Notes under the pieces: generated by a model
What the model saw: the letters and a program-made list of their open reading frames with translations, nothing else
Told to the model about the DNA's origin: nothing
Database searches by the model: none
Part shown: one piece after another, positions 62,463 through 64,000 of the stretch
Position numbering within the stretch: position 1 is the first letter of the stretch
Layout: every line of letters begins with the position of its first letter
Source of the DNA: SMWD01 sp002729875
GTDB taxonomy: Bacteria; Pseudomonadota; Gammaproteobacteria; Steroidobacterales; GCA-2729495
Assembly (NCBI GenBank): GCA_036010905.1
Contig: DASCMH010000001.1
Coordinates: 62,001 to 126,000, forward strand
Direction: 5' to 3'
DNA length: 64,000 nucleotides
Translations under genes and position numbers: made by a program

Positions 62463-63850
62463 AATCCTTCCTCCGCCATGGCGAGTGCCTGACGCAGGAT
62501 TGCACTCTTGGCCAGCACTTCTGCATATTCCATTTGCGGCACACTGTCGGCAACGATACCGGCCCCGGCCTGGTAACTGTATTCATTTTCACTGAGCACC
62601 AATGTGCGAATAGCGATGGCATGATCCATGTCGCCACTGGTGCTGAAATAGCCGACGGTACCCGCATAAATACCGCGCCGTACCGACTCCATTTCATCAA
62701 TCAATTGCATGGCGCGAATTTTAGGTGCGCCGACCAGTGTGCCGGCCGGAAATGTAGCAGCATACAGATCAAATGCATCCTTGCCGGCGGCCAACTTGCC
62801 CTGTACCCCGCTGACGATATGCATAACGTGACTGTAACTCTCGATCGACCGAAACGGATCCACATAAACAGATCCGGCCGCGGCAACCCGCCCGAGATCA
62901 TTGCGTGCCAGGTCAACCAGCATGACATGTTCAGCATTTTCTTTGCGGTCTGCGAGTAGCGACTGCTCATTAGCCAGATCCTCGGCCCGATCACGCCCGC
63001 GCGGTCGCGTCCCGGCGATCGGCCTGAGTGCTGCATTACCGTTATGGCACTTGACGAGAGCTTCGGGTGATGAACCGACAACTTGCAGATCACCAAGATC
63101 GAAAAAGAACATGTACGGCGATGGATTGAGCAGACGCATCGCCCGGTAGGTCTCAAAAGGCGACAGTTCATGCGTGCCTGAAAAACGTATCGAGAGTACG
63201 ATCTGGTAAATCTCACCCTGAGTAATGTAATCCTTGCTACGTGCAACGGCTGCCTTGAAAGCCTCTTCAGACAGGCTTGACACAGGATTAGAATAACCAC
63301 CGCTGCGCGGCCGGGGCGGCAAAGGGCCACGCAGCAAACCAATAATGCTGTCACGTAATACTGAACGTTGCGCTTCCGAACCTGAATGCAGCAATGCGAT
63401 ACGTCGCGTCAGATGATCAAAGATCAGGAGTGATTCAGTCGCAAAGTATGCGGCCTCCGGTGAATCTGGCAATGCAGCACCGGAAGGAATTTTGCCAAGT
63501 TGCTCAAAGTAACGTACGAGATCGTAGCCGGAGATACCGACCAGTCCGCCGGAAAACGGTAACTCGGTGAGTTCAGGCTGTAACCTGGGGGTATCCGCCA
63601 GTGTTTTTCGCAATGCCGCCAATAATCTTTCTGTTGACTCCGGACGCGGGTATTGCTGTCCATTGATACGCATCCCCGACGCATCAAGCCGGAAGTCCCG
63701 CACCTTACCAAAACCCAGAAATGAATAGCGCGCCAGTTGCACACCGCCCTCGACACTCTCCAGTAAATAACGCGGCTGTAAAGTGTGTAACTTCAGATAC
63801 GTCGAAACCGGTGTATCGAGATCAGCGCTTATATCAAAGGGTGGTTCCAT
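62459..63850 (-). CDS. trpE: Anthranilate synthase component I (TrpE)
   Basis: 463 residues. LLESVEGGVQLARYSFLG near the N-terminus is the Trp feedback site; chorismate-site motifs GTRPRGRDRAED and AGAGIVADSVPQMEY. Somewhat shorter at the N-terminus than typical TrpE (about 490-520). Starts 50 bases after the attenuator, and begins the trpEGDCFBA operon. Confidence 0.96.
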   Translation of the reverse strand: MEPPFDISADLDTPVSTYLKLHTLQPRYLLESVEGGVQLARYSFLGFGKVRDFRLDASGMRINGQQYPRPESTERLLAALRKTLADTPRLQPELTELPFSGGLVGISGYDLVRYFEQLGKIPSGAALPDSPEAAYFATESLLIFDHLTRRIALLHSGSEAQRSVLRDSIIGLLRGPLPPRPRSGGYSNPVSSLSEEAFKAAVARSKDYITQGEIYQIVLSIRFSGTHELSPFETYRAMRLLNPSPYMFFFDLGDLQVVGSSPEALVKCHNGNAALRPIAGTRPRGRDRAEDLANEQSLLADRKENAEHVMLVDLARNDLGRVAAAGSVYVDPFRSIESYSHVMHIVSGVQGKLAAGKDAFDLYAATFPAGTLVGAPKIRAMQLIDEMESVRRGIYAGTVGYFSTSGDMDHAIAIRTLVLSENEYSYQAGAGIVADSVPQMEYAEVLAKSAILRQALAMAEEGL

Positions 63851-63900
63851 TACCTTGCTTTCTCAAACTGATGAAAATTACATGCAAAAATCATCGCCCA

Positions 63901-63937
63901 AAAAAAAAGCCCGTCGCCGCTCTGCGGAGATGGGCTT
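63901..63937 (-). terminator. trp attenuator terminator
   Basis: On the minus strand, a GC-rich hairpin with arms AAGCCCATCTCCGC and GCGGCGACGGGCTT and a 3-base loop (63907-63937) is followed directly by eight T (63901-63908). This is a strong intrinsic terminator 50 bases before trpE, placed after the leader peptide; upstream GGCTA (leader end) and TAGCC can pair as an antiterminator. Confidence 0.88.
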
Positions 63938-63959
63938 ATTGGCTATTCTATCTGACGTG

Positions 63960-64000
63960 CTAGCCGGCAACCCTCTCCGTTGAGAAAGACCACCACCAGT
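63960..64000 (-). CDS. trpL: Trp leader peptide TrpL, 3' part
   Basis: Minus-strand frame ending in TAG (63960-63962) reads WWWSFSTERVAG, with three Trp codons in a row (63990-63998) about 20 bases before the attenuator region. Start codon is beyond the right edge. Ribosome stalling at these codons would favour antitermination. Confidence 0.8.
   Translation of the reverse strand, partial: WWWSFSTERVAG

Noticed and set aside
1..64000. CRISPR arrays, IS elements, rRNA genes
   Set aside because: Looked for regularly spaced repeats, transposase motifs and rRNA sequence and found none.

Overview
The window looks like a chromosomal segment of a marine-type or environmental gammaproteobacterium. 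The evidence is gene content and order: polA facing engB with dsbA next to it, algZ-algR followed by hemX-hemY, dapF-DUF484-xerC, hslV-hslU, ubiE-ubiJ-ubiB, ubiK beside comM, and a proteobacterial ArgR. Base composition is moderate and even, gene density is high, and I see no prophage, IS element or CRISPR array. Only one tRNA gene (Arg, anticodon CCG) is present.

Layout. 1-9 kb: the end of ispA, an exeA-gspB pair, an ABC-2 exporter, a divergent pair of FlhD-like and FlhC-like regulators with no flagellar genes nearby, nudC, a hemolysin-III membrane protein and an esterase. 8.6-19.8 kb: argR followed by a tightly overlapping run argG - P-loop/DUF1611-like gene - argC - argD - argF' (N-acylornithine carbamoyltransferase) - argB - argH - lptM - polA. 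This is an acylated-ornithine/acylcitrulline arginine pathway. It has no recognisable N-acetylglutamate synthase, but an unusual P-loop protein sits between argG and argC. 19.9-21.9 kb: a sparse region between polA and engB with several very small, mostly membrane-protein genes separated by attC-like imperfect hairpins, resembling an integrase-less gene-cassette cluster. 22-25 kb: engB, a dsbA lipoprotein, molybdopterin synthase (moaDE), a MocA-like nucleotidyltransferase and a DksA-like protein. 25-37 kb: mostly small hypothetical genes plus DUF456, a beta-carbonic anhydrase, a UbiD-family decarboxylase carrying a twin-arginine lipoprotein signal, panD, a DNA glycosylase, a methyltransferase and a thioesterase. 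37-44 kb: an FKBP lipoprotein, an orphan TrpB2, a TlpA-like thioredoxin, tRNA-Arg, a Crp-family regulator, comM and ubiK. 44-57 kb: algZ-algR-hemX-hemY (without hemC/hemD), an orphan ParA, dapF-DUF484-xerC, hslVU and ubiEJB. 57-64 kb: a complete minus-strand trpEGDCFBA operon preceded by an attenuator and the end of a leader peptide with three consecutive Trp codons.

Working together: two amino-acid operons dominate. Arginine synthesis is probably under ArgR, and the downstream lptM and polA may be co-transcribed with it. Tryptophan synthesis is controlled by transcription attenuation, and a second, TrpB2-type beta subunit lies elsewhere. Ubiquinone genes (ubiE, ubiJ, ubiB, ubiK) and the DsbA/TlpA thiol proteins fit an aerobic respiring Gram-negative cell. 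The most interesting items are the P-loop gene inside the arginine operon, the cassette-like region between polA and engB, the FlhDC-like pair, and the Tat-lipoprotein UbiD homologue. Functional statements are from reading motifs and context; no database search was run.
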